From NCBI RefSeq assembly GCF_003402575.1, contig NZ_BGZJ01000002.1:248001-312000 (forward strand): a DNA stretch of 64,000 bases. The letters are read 5' to 3'. The stretch is from Mesosutterella multiformis. GTDB lineage: Bacteria; Pseudomonadota; Gammaproteobacteria; Burkholderiales; Burkholderiaceae_F. The translations under genes were made by a program, and so were the position numbers. This document shows, one piece after another, positions 25,974 through 35,323 of this stretch (positions are counted from its first letter, which is position 1; every line of letters starts with the position of its first letter). The notes beneath the pieces were generated by a model. The model saw only the letters and a list, made by a program, of their open reading frames with translations. It did no database searches and had not been told where the DNA came from.

Positions 25974-26056
25974 GTGAATGGCCAGAGCCGGGTTTTTCGG
26001 TGATGGATCTGCAGAGGAGCGGTAAGAGGGATCCGCTCTGGCTGTTCACTTTTTAG
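25974..26056 (+). terminator. Long hairpin terminator after ric
   Basis: GTGAATGGCCAGAGC at 25974-25988 pairs with GCTCTGGCTGTTCAC at 26035-26049, followed by TTTTTAG. The ~46-base loop holds its own small stem (GGATC...GATCC). Function as terminator inferred from the T-run. Confidence 0.65.
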
Positions 26057-26122
26057 TTTCGAGGAAAAAAGCAGCACCTGAAGTATCAATAGAAGTGAAA
26101 GCACTGTCCTCATGGGCCGTTC

Positions 26123-26225
26123 TTTCACTCCTCTCAAAGGTTTCCCCCTCCGGGGCAGTTGGCAAACTACGCATCACACTCTCCGACCCGCCGATTGTTC
26201 CAGAGACCTATTGAGAGGAGTGAAA
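26123..26225. repeat. 15-bp perfect inverted repeat, 73 bp apart
   Basis: TTTCACTCCTCTCAA (26123-26137) and TTGAGAGGAGTGAAA (26211-26225). Between them no gene is seen. It could fold as a long hairpin in RNA or mark the ends of a small mobile element. Confidence 0.7.
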
Positions 26226-26245
26226 CGACTGTCTCTGAGAAGAGG

Positions 26246-26288
26246 AGAAGCCTGGCACGTTGGGAACCGTGTCAGGCTTCTGTTTTTT
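26246..26288 (+). terminator. Intrinsic terminator
   Basis: AGAAGCCTGGCACG (26246-26259) pairs with CGTGTCAGGCTTCT (26268-26281), one mismatch, followed by GTTTTTTT. No gene lies directly upstream, so an untranslated RNA from about 26060 to 26288, including the 15-bp inverted repeat, is possible. Confidence 0.7.
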
Positions 26289-26448
26289 TGACTGTCCGCT
26301 TTCGGCGATCGAACGAGCATCCGAGAACCGTCTTCTCGTTCAGAAGGCCGCGAACCGAACGGATGCGGGTCCTCTTCCTCTCTCCTTGCCTCGAAGAACA
26401 GAAGACTTATCGATTGAATTTATTGGTCTTTTATGGGAATTATCCGTA

Positions 26449-26470
26449 TTACTACCCATGATGGTAGTAA
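26449..26470. promoter_or_regulatory. Palindromic operator before the exported flavoprotein gene
   Basis: TTACTACC-CATGAT-GGTAGTAA, perfect 8-bp arms, 90 bases upstream of the gene at 26560. The ACTACC/GGTAGT arms resemble the half-sites before the flavocytochrome genes, so the same class of NarL/FixJ regulator may bind. Confidence 0.6.
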
Positions 26471-26559
26471 CCCCGGATTTGGGTTAAATCGCGGTCTTTC
26501 TTCTCTATATTTCACGGCACGCAGGCGCTGTTGCCTGAGAAAACAGGAGAGAGTTTGTT

Positions 26560-27195
26560 ATGACCGAAATTTCCCGCCGTTCTGCTATTGCCCTCGGTGC
26601 CGCAGCCGGACTTGCCACTTTTGCTGATGGCGCTTTCGCCGCCGACGCACCCAAGTCCACGAAAGATATGCCGATGAAGCATACGGAACTCGCGCTTTCC
26701 AAAGAAGAATGCTTCTATATCATCGAGCACACGGATCACGCGGTTCTCTCGACCGCTGATGCCACCGGTGAACCGTATGGCGTTCCGGTGACCCCGTTTA
26801 TGCTGAACGGGAAGATTTATTTCCATGGTATCGGAATGGGCGAAGGCCGCCGCAACGCGAACCTGACTCAGAATCCCCGCGGGTCGCTCTGCTGGATCGC
26901 GAAGCAGGACATCAATGAGCCGCATCTCACGGTGGATTACGTTTCAGTGATCGCCCGCGGCCCGATCCGCATCGTGACGGACGCGAAGGAGAAGGAAAAG
27001 TTCATGCGCTATCTGCTCGCCCGCTTTACGCCGAGCATCGATATTGATAAAGCCATGGCTGCCCGTACCCAGAAGATCGCTCTGTATATGAATGTCTTCG
27101 AGATGACGCCTGAAAACATCACCGGGAAGGCCAAGGACCGCGGCTACATGCATTACTTCGGTAAGCAGCGTCCGGGCAAGAAAGACTCTGATTAA
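26560..27195 (+). CDS. Tat-exported PPOX/NimA-like flavin-binding protein
   Basis: 211 aa. Signal SRRSAIALGAAAGLATFADGAFA (residues about 5-27) has the twin Arg. The rest is a split-barrel flavin domain of the pyridoxamine oxidase/NimA type: LSKEECFYIIEHTDHAVLSTADATGEPYGVPVTPFML, KIYFHGIGMGEGRRNANLTQNPRGSLCW. Such proteins usually act in the cytoplasm; export through Tat with a bound flavin is unusual and hints at a periplasmic reductase. A terminator follows. Confidence 0.8.
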   Translation: MTEISRRSAIALGAAAGLATFADGAFAADAPKSTKDMPMKHTELALSKEECFYIIEHTDHAVLSTADATGEPYGVPVTPFMLNGKIYFHGIGMGEGRRNANLTQNPRGSLCWIAKQDINEPHLTVDYVSVIARGPIRIVTDAKEKEKFMRYLLARFTPSIDIDKAMAARTQKIALYMNVFEMTPENITGKAKDRGYMHYFGKQRPGKKDSD

Positions 27196-27256
27196 TTTTC
27201 CAGAGTCTCGTCTGAACGACTAAGGGGCGATTCCTTTAACCGGAACCGCCCTTTTT
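27183..27256 (+). terminator. Intrinsic terminator after the exported flavoprotein gene
   Basis: AAGGGGCG...TTCC at 27222-27234 pairs with GGAA..CGCCCTT, then TTTT. A further stem AGACTCTG/CAGAGTCT spans the stop codon at 27183-27208. Confidence 0.7.
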
Positions 27257-27358
27257 CTGTTGTCTGACGCGGAAGGCATCTGTCTTTATTGGAGTTCGGT
27301 TTCGGAACTCGTTCCGGATTCTGAACTACCCAGCCAGGAACAGGGTACCGTCCATCAC

Positions 27359-28342
27359 TCAGTCAAAAAGATCTTTCGTTTTCCGCGGTTTATCCCGCTC
27401 CCGGAACCGGAGGTACGGCGTGAGGATATAGCGCCCGAGAGCGTAGAAAAGGATTCGCTTCTTATCCTGAGCGGGGAGGGGGGAGGAGAACTTGTATTTC
27501 CGGATCCAGCTGTAGTAGACATCCGCTTCAAGGAGCGCCTTGCTGTCCCCGCGGCCATAGCCAAACCGCACGGCGGCCCACCACATGCCGACCAGCGTCC
27601 GCTCAATCCCCCGGACCGCGGCGGGCGGGAGCCCGTCCGAGTCGTTCCTGAGGCTATGGGTGATCGAGGATTTTCTGAGCCGCCGGCGGTAGAGATACTG
27701 AGGCACCGTGACCGCGGTTTTAAGCCCCGGAAGAATGCGGATGAAATATTCCTGATCCTCCGCGATCCCGAGCCGCGCGTCAAAGCGATAATCCCGGATT
27801 TTGTCGTACCGGAAACACTTCACGGGGAGCCCGCGGGAACTGTAGGGGGCTTCAGCCTTTGTCGCTTCGTACCCAAAAAACACCGCTCCGATGCCATCCT
27901 GGTCAAGCCGGATTTCTTTGAGATTAGGGACCTTAGGGGTTTCTTTCTTCCGGTCGAAATCCGTATAGGGGCAGAGCGCGAGATCGGCTCCGGTGCGTTC
28001 GAGTGACTCGGTGAAGGACGCCACGTACTCGGGGTCGAGCACATCATCCGGATCCACAAACGACAGGTACTTCACGCCTTTCACCTGACTCACGATATCG
28101 AGTCCCCGGTTTCGGGCAGCGGAAACGCCGGCGTTTGGCTGATGAATAGCGGTGAGCCAGGGGTGAGCGGCCGAGAACCGGTCGAGAATCAATCCGCCCC
28201 GGTCGGTTGACCCGTCATCCACGGCGATCACGAAGAACGCTTTTGAAGTCTGCTTATCGAGTGAATCGAGAAATTCCGGCAGGTACTGGATCACGTTATA
28301 GACCGGAACAACGATGGCAAACTGTGACGCGGATGTGCTCAT
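27359..28342 (-). CDS. Glycosyltransferase family 2
   Basis: 327 aa, GT-A fold. Nucleotide-sugar site VVPVYNVIQYLPEFLDSL at 11-28, VDDGSTDRGG near 41, NAGVSAARNRGLD near 70-82, and the metal-binding acidic motif FVDPDDVL near 95. C-terminal half is not specific. No membrane segments. Probably adds a sugar to a surface polysaccharide or lipid; no other cell-envelope genes are adjacent, and IS30 sits just upstream of its start, so it may be a broken-off part of a larger locus. Confidence 0.88.
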   Translation of the reverse strand: MSTSASQFAIVVPVYNVIQYLPEFLDSLDKQTSKAFFVIAVDDGSTDRGGLILDRFSAAHPWLTAIHQPNAGVSAARNRGLDIVSQVKGVKYLSFVDPDDVLDPEYVASFTESLERTGADLALCPYTDFDRKKETPKVPNLKEIRLDQDGIGAVFFGYEATKAEAPYSSRGLPVKCFRYDKIRDYRFDARLGIAEDQEYFIRILPGLKTAVTVPQYLYRRRLRKSSITHSLRNDSDGLPPAAVRGIERTLVGMWWAAVRFGYGRGDSKALLEADVYYSWIRKYKFSSPLPAQDKKRILFYALGRYILTPYLRFRERDKPRKTKDLFD

Positions 28343-28407
28343 GAGAGGACAGGTATCGATGGGTGCCTCATCGGTGGCGAGGCATTCTGACTCGGAATTT
28401 TAACAAG

Positions 28408-29514
28408 GGTGAATTATCAAATCAAGTGCAAAGTTACTGAATAAAAGACTTCAGCCGGACACTTCCAATTGAGACGTTTTCTGGGTCTGAAATTCAGAGC
28501 ATTGAACCGTTTCTGAACTTCTGCCTGAGAAATTTTATCGATACTCATTCCTTTTGGGAAAAAGTCTCTAAGAAGTCCGTTTGTATTTTCATTACTTCCT
28601 TTCTCCCATGGATGATGAGGCAAGCAGAAATACACTTTGGTTCTGAGATCTTTCTCCAGTTTTTCAGCCCAGGAAAATTCTTTTCCGCGATCTACGGTAA
28701 TCGTACGCAGATCCTTATCTGACAGAGATTTCTCAATTACGGCAGACACATCGGCCGCAGTCTTGGAAGCGGTTTTCCCGCCACAGAGAAAGCCGGACTT
28801 CCTATCGACCAGAGTCGTGAGGCAGGCTCCGCCCTTTTTTCCGATGACGGTATCGCCTTCCCAATCCCCCAGGCGAGATCTGTTCTGAGCTTCCAGGGGT
28901 CGCTCTTCAATGCTGTGAGTGATCTGGATCTTTCCTCGCCTCTCGGTCATGCCTTTACGGTGACGCGTTTTACCGTGGTGTCGCAGGTGTCGGGACATCT
29001 TTCGGCCATCCACAAAGCGATCCAGAAAGCCAGAATTGATTCCTCGGTAGATTGTCGTGGCGCTGATCCTTAGATTCGGCAGCTCCTTTCTGAGACGGTA
29101 TTGAATCTGCTCCGGAGACCAGAATTTCTTAACCAGCAGATTTGAGACAATCCTTGTCAGCAACGAGTCAGACTTCAGAATGTTTCTCTTTCCGCAATGC
29201 TTTCTCTGTCTCTGATATCGGGCCTGCGCGGCACAGGGATCATAGGCAGCTGAAGCCCCATCCTGGGCCGATACAGCCTTGTTTCGCTTCAGTTCGCGGG
29301 AGATCGTAGAAACATTTTTCCCAATCGCACATGCAATTTCAGACAGGGATTTGCCTGAAATCGTTAAAGCCGAAATAAATACTCTGTCCCGAAGAGTAAG
29401 ATGATGATAGTGGCTCATGAGCTCCCTCTATAGTTATCTTGACAATCTCTATTATGGAAGCTTTATGGGCCACTATTCTTTTCTCAGGCTTTGCACTTGA
29501 AGTGATAATTCGCC
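28408..29514 (-). mobile_element. IS30-family element, complete copy
   Basis: 1107 bp with ends GGTGAATTATC...(28408) and ...GATAATTCGCC (29514), which share TCAAGTGCAAAG in the inverted repeats. Flanking AG at both ends is consistent with a 2-bp target duplication, as the other two complete copies have AT and CA. Confidence 0.92.
28417..29418 (-). CDS. IS30-family transposase
   Basis: 333 aa. N-terminal HTH (LTLRDRVFISALTISGKSLSEIACAIGKNVSTISREL) and catalytic DDE core: GDWEGDTVIG (Asp185/188), ITVDRGKEF with the second Asp, and NENTNGLLRDFFPKG with the Glu. Identical to the copies at 55578-56579 and 58473-59474. GAGGGAGCTC precedes the ATG. Intact, so probably active. Confidence 0.95.
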   Translation of the reverse strand: MSHYHHLTLRDRVFISALTISGKSLSEIACAIGKNVSTISRELKRNKAVSAQDGASAAYDPCAAQARYQRQRKHCGKRNILKSDSLLTRIVSNLLVKKFWSPEQIQYRLRKELPNLRISATTIYRGINSGFLDRFVDGRKMSRHLRHHGKTRHRKGMTERRGKIQITHSIEERPLEAQNRSRLGDWEGDTVIGKKGGACLTTLVDRKSGFLCGGKTASKTAADVSAVIEKSLSDKDLRTITVDRGKEFSWAEKLEKDLRTKVYFCLPHHPWEKGSNENTNGLLRDFFPKGMSIDKISQAEVQKRFNALNFRPRKRLNWKCPAEVFYSVTLHLI

Positions 29515-29826
29515 AGGGAAAGGTGTCTTGGGATCCGAAAACTCCAAGTTTTCCCGCCGCTCGCAATTTTTATTTTCTTTCGGTAGAATGCGGTCCTCGC
29601 ATGGCTACCTTGGTAGAGTAACCGTGGACTGGCCCTACTAAATCAACAGCTTCCAGACTATCCAATTTCAGAAACGTCATTAACGGGGACAGGCCTTTTC
29701 TTCCCAATCCGAAAAAATCCCGCAGACTTCTGAGAATTTCAGACAAAAGACCGGCGGTCCCCCTGTTAGAGTTATGGAAAGTGATCCGGGAGCGGTTTCC
29801 CGGGCGCATGGATTGAAGGAGACAGC
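29515..29826. other. Gene-free stretch between IS30 and the RibD-like gene
   Basis: About 310 bases. Small inverted pieces are visible (AAAACTCCAAGTTTT at 29538-29552; GGCTACCTTGGTAGAGTAACC near 29602). No gene seen; it holds the promoter of the next gene. Confidence 0.45.
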
Positions 29827-30486
29827 ATGGCAACAGTTATCTGCCACATGATGGCGTCGCTTGACGGACGTATTGACTGCGATATGACGAGCCACCTGGG
29901 GTCGAAAGGCTATTACGAAGCGCTCGAAGCCCTGAAGATTGATACGACGGTTGAAGGAAAGGTCACGGCGCTGCATCACTACGCGAGCGGCACCTATACG
30001 CCGATCGATCCGACCTCGGTCGGAAAGCCTGAGTTCTTCAAGTCGCACGATTCCGACAAGTGGGCCGTGATCGCTGATACCCGCGGCACGCTCGTGTGGC
30101 CGGAAACGGATGATAAGAACCGTCTCTGCCTCGTTTCTGAACTCGCGCCGCGCGAGTATCTCGACTATCTGAAGAAGAACGGCATCTCCTATATCGCGGT
30201 CGGGAAGAAGTCGATTGATCTTAAGGAAGCGGTACGGATTCTTGAAACGGAATTTGGTTCCAAGCGGATCGGTGTGGTGGGCGGCGGCCATATTAATGGC
30301 TCGTTCCTCGAAGCCGGTCTGATTGATGAAGTGAGCATGGTGTACGGGGCTGGTATTGACGGTCGCTCCAGCCAGCCGACCGCCTTTGAAGGGATTTCGG
30401 AATCCCACACCGTGCCCTATAAGCTCACGCTGCAGAGCGTGGAAAAGGTCGCCGATCAGTCGGTCTGGATCCGCTATACGGTTTAA
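29827..30486 (+). CDS. RibD C-terminal/dihydrofolate reductase-like protein
   Basis: 219 aa. MATVICHMMASLDGRIDCDM matches the N-terminal motif of RibD_C reductases; the NADPH-binding segment is RIGVVGGGHINGSFLEAGLIDEV near 148-170, where the Gly-rich GGGxxNxxFL is diagnostic. The deaminase half of RibD is absent, so it is a stand-alone reductase acting on a nitrogen heterocycle or other substrate. AAGGAG lies before the ATG. Confidence 0.87.
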   Translation: MATVICHMMASLDGRIDCDMTSHLGSKGYYEALEALKIDTTVEGKVTALHHYASGTYTPIDPTSVGKPEFFKSHDSDKWAVIADTRGTLVWPETDDKNRLCLVSELAPREYLDYLKKNGISYIAVGKKSIDLKEAVRILETEFGSKRIGVVGGGHINGSFLEAGLIDEVSMVYGAGIDGRSSQPTAFEGISESHTVPYKLTLQSVEKVADQSVWIRYTV

Positions 30487-30618
30487 AGCGTTTGGACGGT
30501 ATCGGTTAAACCTCTGACGCGCTTCAGTTTTTGTTCAGATCAGAAATTATTTTCTCCTGCAGAATCAAAGGAAAAGGTAATATAACTTCAAGCTTTTCTG
30601 AATAAAGGATGATGTGTC

Positions 30619-31476
30619 ATGAGACAGTCTGCTTATCCGCTGATTACCGCGCCGTGCCTCAAGGGGGTTCTTGAGGACGGCAAGAACCACGTCGTGATCA
30701 TTGATGTGCGATCGAACCTCGTTCACCCCGAGAAGGGGCGCGAGGCGTATCTCGAGTCTCACATCCCAGGCGCGGTGTTCGCGGATATGGAGACGGACGT
30801 TGCGGGCCTGAAGACCGGCACGAACGGCCGTCACCCGTTCCCCAATCTTGAAGCGTTCGCGGAAAAGATGCGGAGTTTCGGCGTCCGAAAGGACACCTTC
30901 GTGATTCTTTACGATGGTGGAGAAGCGAACTTCGCGTCCCGGCTCTGGTTCACGTTCCGCGCGGCCGGTCACGGAGACATCCGTGTGCTGAATGGCGGGT
31001 TCAAAGCCTGGGTCGACGCAGGGCTCCCGGTAACAAAGGAGATTCCGACCCCTATCAAGGGCGACTTCGAGGTTGGTGAGCCGCTTGAACGGGTCTTCAC
31101 GAAGGAAGAGATCGAGAAGAACCTCGAATCCGGGGAATATCTCCTCGTTGACGCCCGCTCGAACGACCGTTTCCACGGCAAGAACGAAACGATGGACCCG
31201 AAGGGCGGTCATATCCCGGGGGCCTTCAATCACCCCTCGACCTCGAACATCGGGCCGGATGGATATTTCCTCCGGAAAGGTGAACTGAAGGAAGGGTTCA
31301 AAGCCGTGCTCGACGCGGCTGCCGGAAAGCCCATCATCAATTACTGCGGTTCCGGTGTCACCGCCTGCTGCAACCACCTCGCGATGGAAGATGTCGGGAT
31401 CCAGCCCGCCGGCGTTTATATCGGCAGCTGGTCTGAGTGGATCGCGGATCCGAAGCACCCGCTCGCGACAGAATAA
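30619..31476 (+). CDS. Two-domain sulfurtransferase (thiosulfate/3-mercaptopyruvate)
   Basis: 285 aa with two rhodanese domains. The N-terminal domain (HVVIIDVRSNL ... SHIPGAVFADME) is inactive; the C-terminal one has LLVDARSNDRF and the active loop YCGSGVTACCN (Cys about 241). CGSGVTA is the loop of 3-mercaptopyruvate sulfurtransferases (SseA type), while thiosulfate-specific ones use CRKGVTA. AAAGGA precedes the ATG. Cytoplasmic. Confidence 0.9.
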   Translation: MRQSAYPLITAPCLKGVLEDGKNHVVIIDVRSNLVHPEKGREAYLESHIPGAVFADMETDVAGLKTGTNGRHPFPNLEAFAEKMRSFGVRKDTFVILYDGGEANFASRLWFTFRAAGHGDIRVLNGGFKAWVDAGLPVTKEIPTPIKGDFEVGEPLERVFTKEEIEKNLESGEYLLVDARSNDRFHGKNETMDPKGGHIPGAFNHPSTSNIGPDGYFLRKGELKEGFKAVLDAAAGKPIINYCGSGVTACCNHLAMEDVGIQPAGVYIGSWSEWIADPKHPLATE

Positions 31477-31617
31477 ACGCTTCCACGTTTCCGAAAACTA
31501 TCGAAAACGAATCCAGGTGTCCTATGGGCATCTGGATTTTTTTTGAATGCCGAAATCAAAAATGCCACCCCGAAACTGAGTTTCTTGGGCGGCACTTTGA
31601 ATCAGGAAGAAAGGGGA

Positions 31618-31959
31618 TTACTTCTTCGCAGGTTCCTTGTAGGCAAGGTGATTTTCGATCGCCTGATCGAGCATTAACTGCCACTGATTGACCTTGCGAT
31701 GACCGCAAAGCTTGTCTTCAAACGCGGGCTGGGTGCATTTGCTGACGTCAAGCCCCATGCTGTCGATATATTTGACTTCGTACGAGTGAGGTCCGATATC
31801 CACCCGATAGCGGGCGTGGAACTGAATGTATTTGCCGTGATTGACCGGGGGGTAGACGAGGGCGACAGAGCTCGGTGTGTCCTTCTCCACCATGAACTTG
31901 CGTTCGTTCGCGGCTTTAATCACCGCGTCGTGAATCGCGGACTGACTCTGAGTGACTTC
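31618..31959 (-). pseudogene. C-terminal part of an exported protein, 5' end lost at an IS3 end
   Basis: The frame gives ..VTQSQSAIHDAVIKAANERKFMVEKD ... YIQFHARYRVDIGPHSYEVKYIDSMGLDVSKC ... NQWQLMLDQAIENHL, a pattern (residues for a new amphipathic helix, Y.V.I....Y.I.Y.DS..L, then W...L...I) seen in small lipoproteins that begin with a signal peptide. Here the reading frame begins at the IS boundary; the ATG used in a naive call (31962) comes from the IS terminal CATTATC. The signal peptide is therefore missing. Confidence 0.6.
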
Positions 31960-32016
31960 CATTATCTGTCAAAATAACTTTCGCCACTCTTTCAGTCTTA
32001 CATGGAGTGGTAAAAC

Positions 32017-32538
32017 ATGCGATATTCGCAGGAGTTTATAGATAACCTCGTGGCCCGCATTCTGAGCAAAGAGCTTCGAATCTCTGAAGCCTCCGTTCAG
32101 TACTCGATAGGCAAATCAACAATCAGGTACTGGCTCGAGAAGGCAAAAGAGAAATCAGACTGCGTCACGCTGCCTAACACAGGAATTTCCAAGCCCATGG
32201 CCGACCTTAAGCTTCCTAAGGGTGTGACCTACCTGCAAGCCCATACCGCTGTCAACGCCAAAGCATTCCTGAGCGAGACTGACTTCGGTCAATACTGCCG
32301 TAAACACGGCTATCTCGCATCCACTGTGGACGCCTGGGCCGAATGGTTCAGCAAACACCCGGATGCCGTAGACAAGAGACAGCATGAAGCCCAGGCTTCC
32401 GCTATTACCGAGCTCAAGAAGGAAAACGCAAGACAGGCTCAGGAAATTTCCAGAAAAGACAAAGCATTGGCTGATGCTGCGACGATGCTGATGCTGTCAA
32501 AAAAAGCCGAGGCGATCTGGGGGGAAAAGGAAAACTGA
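32017..32538 (+). CDS. IS3-like OrfA
   Basis: 173 aa. N-terminal HTH MRYSQEFIDNLVARILSKEL ... SVQYSIGKSTIRYWLEKAK, C-terminal coiled coil (AITELKKENARQAQEISRKDKALADAATML). It ends with GGGGAAAAGGAAAAC-TGA; the OrfB frame is open one base back (-1) across this A/G-rich run, which may be a frameshift site producing the fusion transposase. Confidence 0.9.
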   Translation: MRYSQEFIDNLVARILSKELRISEASVQYSIGKSTIRYWLEKAKEKSDCVTLPNTGISKPMADLKLPKGVTYLQAHTAVNAKAFLSETDFGQYCRKHGYLASTVDAWAEWFSKHPDAVDKRQHEAQASAITELKKENARQAQEISRKDKALADAATMLMLSKKAEAIWGEKEN

Positions 32539-33608
32539 TCAGTGCCCAGGATCGTCAGGAAATTATTTCACTGGTCGATTTCGGTCAATCGCTGGGACTG
32601 TCGCAGAGGCTGTCCTGCGAAGCAGTTGGAATTACTCCGCGTACATTGCAAAACTGGCGGCATGCCCCTGATGGCGATGGACGGCTCGACCGGAGCAATT
32701 TTACGAGCTCCCGGCAAATCCCGGAGGATTTGCGGGAGCAGATCGTGGAGCGATTCTGTCGGGAGGATGTGCGCGATCTCAGCCTGACGCAGGCTTTCTA
32801 CAAGCTTCTGGATGAAAACAAGGAGTACTGGTGTTCTCTCTCTACGCTTTACCGTCTTTTCAGAGCGCGGGGATTGAACGCGCGCCGCGCTCCCACCCGG
32901 AAAGCCCGTCTCCGCAGCAGGCCGACCGCTTACAGCGCGGAGAAGCCTAATGAAGTATGGACCTGGGACATCACCTATCTTCGCTCCAGCACTTACACGG
33001 GCTGGTTCTACTACGCGTACGTCATTGTCGACGTCTATAGCCGTATGGTTGTGAGTGCCAGGGTGTTCGACGCAGACAATGCTGATTTTGCCGTGCGCTT
33101 TCTCGGAGATGCCTTCAGAAAATATGGAATCAGGCCCGGACAGCTTGTCGTGCATTCAGACAATGGCGCGAGCATGAAAGCCGCGCCCACTATGGCTTTG
33201 CTTGAGAAGAACGGAATTATCTTCTCGCACAGCCGTCCGCGAGTCAGTAACGACAACCCGTATTCTGAGTCCTTTTTCCGTACGCTTAAGTACAGCGGCG
33301 ATTGCCTGTATCCCCGAGACGGCTTTAACAGCGTCGAGGAAGCTGAACAATGGGTGCAAAGTTTTGTGGAACATTACAACGAGCACCACAGACATCGCGG
33401 CATCCGAATGGTTACACCCGGACAGCGTTACCGCTGCGAAGATGCGGAGGTGCTGCGCCGACGCAGGGAAACGATGCTGGAGGCTCGCAGAAACCACCCG
33501 GAGCGCTGGATCGGCGATTCCGTGCTGAACTGCACTCCGATCGGCAGGGTATGGCTTAACCCCGAAAATGGACAGCTTGAGGAAAAGCGTTTGCCGGGGG
33601 CTGCTTGA
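32535..33608 (+). CDS. IS3-like OrfB transposase
   Basis: The frame is open from within the end of OrfA (LISAQDRQEIISLVDFGQ...) and runs 358 codons; an internal start at 32646 would give 320 aa. The rve/DDE core shows NEVWTWDITYLRSS, LVVHSDNGASMK and NPYSESFFRTLKYSGD. The 5' part carries a second HTH (CEAVGITPRTLQNWRHA). It is probably made by -1 frameshift from OrfA. Intact here. Confidence 0.88.
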   Translation: MISAQDRQEIISLVDFGQSLGLSQRLSCEAVGITPRTLQNWRHAPDGDGRLDRSNFTSSRQIPEDLREQIVERFCREDVRDLSLTQAFYKLLDENKEYWCSLSTLYRLFRARGLNARRAPTRKARLRSRPTAYSAEKPNEVWTWDITYLRSSTYTGWFYYAYVIVDVYSRMVVSARVFDADNADFAVRFLGDAFRKYGIRPGQLVVHSDNGASMKAAPTMALLEKNGIIFSHSRPRVSNDNPYSESFFRTLKYSGDCLYPRDGFNSVEEAEQWVQSFVEHYNEHHRHRGIRMVTPGQRYRCEDAEVLRRRRETMLEARRNHPERWIGDSVLNCTPIGRVWLNPENGQLEEKRLPGAA

Positions 33609-34190
33609 ACAAACACTGCAACCTATTTTTTTACGAACAATTTCGGCGAAAGATCATTTGACACTCACCGGCACTCACAACCATACGGCTATAGACGTCG
33701 ACAATGACGTACGCGTAGTAGAACCTGCCCGTGTAAGTGCTGGAGCGAAGATAGGTGATGTCCCAGGTCCATACTTCATTAGGCTTCTCCGCGCTGTAAG
33801 CGGTCGGCCTGCTGCGGAGACGGGCTTTCCGGGTGGGAGCGCGGCGCGCGTTCAATCCCCGCGCTCTGAAAAGACGGTAAAGCGTAGAGAGAGAACACCA
33901 GTACTCCTTGTTTTCATCCAGAAGCTTGTAGAAAGCCTGCGTCAGGCTGAGATCGCGCACATCCTCCCGACAGAATCGCTCCACGATCTGCTCCCGCAAA
34001 TCCTCCGGGATTTGCCGGGAACTCGTAAAATTGCTCCGGTCGAGCCGTCCATCGCCATCAGGGGCATGCCGCCAGTTTTGCAATGTACGCGGAGTAATTC
34101 CAACTGCTTCGCAGGACAGCCTCTGCGACAGTCCCAGCGATTGACCGAAATCGACCAGTGAAATAATTTCCTGACGATCCTGGGCACTGA

Positions 34191-34712
34191 TCAGTTTTCC
34201 TTTTCCCCCCAGATCGCCTCGGCTTTTTTTGACAGCATCAGCATCGTCGCAGCATCAGCCAATGCTTTGTCTTTTCTGGAAATTTCCTGAGCCTGTCTTG
34301 CGTTTTCCTTCTTGAGCTCGGTAATAGCGGAAGCCTGGGCTTCATGCTGTCTCTTGTCTACGGCATCCGGGTGTTTGCTGAACCATTCGGCCCAGGCGTC
34401 CACAGTGGATGCGAGATAGCCGTGTTTACGGCAGTATTGACCGAAGTCAGTCTCGCTCAGGAATGCTTTGGCGTTGACAGCGGTATGGGCTTGCAGGTAG
34501 GTCACACCCTTAGGAAGCTTAAGGTCGGCCATGGGCTTGGAAATTCCTGTGTTAGGCAGCGTGACGCAGTCTGATTTCTCTTTTGCCTTCTCGAGCCAGT
34601 ACCTGATTGTTGATTTGCCTATCGAGTACTGAACGGAGGCTTCAGAGATTCGAAGCTCTTTGCTCAGAATGCGGGCCACGAGGTTATCTATAAACTCCTG
34701 CGAATATCGCAT
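34191..34712 (-). CDS. IS3-like OrfA, second copy
   Basis: 173 aa, identical to the product of 32017-32538, on the inverted 5' half of the second element. Its OrfB partner is split: the N-terminal part lies at 33670-34194 on the minus strand, the C-terminal part at 34770-35323 on the plus strand. Confidence 0.9.
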   Translation of the reverse strand: MRYSQEFIDNLVARILSKELRISEASVQYSIGKSTIRYWLEKAKEKSDCVTLPNTGISKPMADLKLPKGVTYLQAHTAVNAKAFLSETDFGQYCRKHGYLASTVDAWAEWFSKHPDAVDKRQHEAQASAITELKKENARQAQEISRKDKALADAATMLMLSKKAEAIWGEKEN

Positions 34713-34769
34713 GTTTTACCACTCCATGTAAGACTGAAAGAGTGGCGAAAGTTATTTTGACAGATAATG

Positions 34770-35323
34770 GTGCCAGGGTGTTCGACGCAGACAATGCTGA
34801 TTTTGCCGTGCGCTTTCTCGGAGATGCCTTCAGAAAATATGGAATCAGGCCCGGACAGCTTGTCGTGCATTCAGACAATGGCGCGAGCATGAAAGCCGCG
34901 CCCACTATGGCTTTGCTTGAGAAGAACGGAATTATCTTCTCGCACAGCCGTCCGCGAGTCAGTAACGACAACCCGTATTCTGAGTCCTTTTTCCGTACGC
35001 TTAAGTACAGCGGCGATTGCCTGTATCCCCGAGACGGCTTTAACAGCGTCGAGGAAGCTGAACAATGGGTGCAAAGTTTTGTGGAACATTACAACGAGCA
35101 CCACAGACATCGCGGCATCCGAATGGTTACACCCGGACAGCGTTACCGCTGCGAAGATGCGGAGGTGCTGCGCCGACGCAGGGAAACGATGCTGGAGGCT
35201 CGCAGAAACCACCCGGAGCGCTGGATCGGCGATTCCGTGCTGAACTGCACTCCGATCGGCAGGGTATGGCTTAACCCCGAAAATGGACAGCTTGAGGAAA
35301 AGCGTTTGCCGGGGGCTGCTTGA
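34770..35323 (+). pseudogene. OrfB 3' half, separated from its 5' half
   Basis: Encodes the last ~185 residues of OrfB (ARVFDADNADFAVRFLGDAF ... LPGAA), with the second and third catalytic motifs (VHSDNG, NPYSESFFRTLKY) but without the first (WTWDIT). Cannot be a complete transposase. The matching 5' half is inverted on the other strand (33670-34194). Confidence 0.88.

Larger units (their letters stand above)
31960..33669 (+). mobile_element. IS3-like element, intact arrangement
   Basis: About 1710 bp with two reading frames. The inner inverted repeats are TGTCAAAATAACTTTCGCC and TGTCAAATGATCTTTCGCC. The nested copy next to it moved with 6-7 extra bases on each side, so the functional ends seem to be CATTATC-TGTC... 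and ...GACA-CTCACC. No target duplication remains at the outer borders, where both neighbouring genes are truncated. Confidence 0.85.

Noticed and set aside
31960-31962. ATG at 31962 as true start of the 31618 gene
   Set aside because: The ATG is part of the IS terminal bases CATTATC; the natural start and signal peptide are gone.
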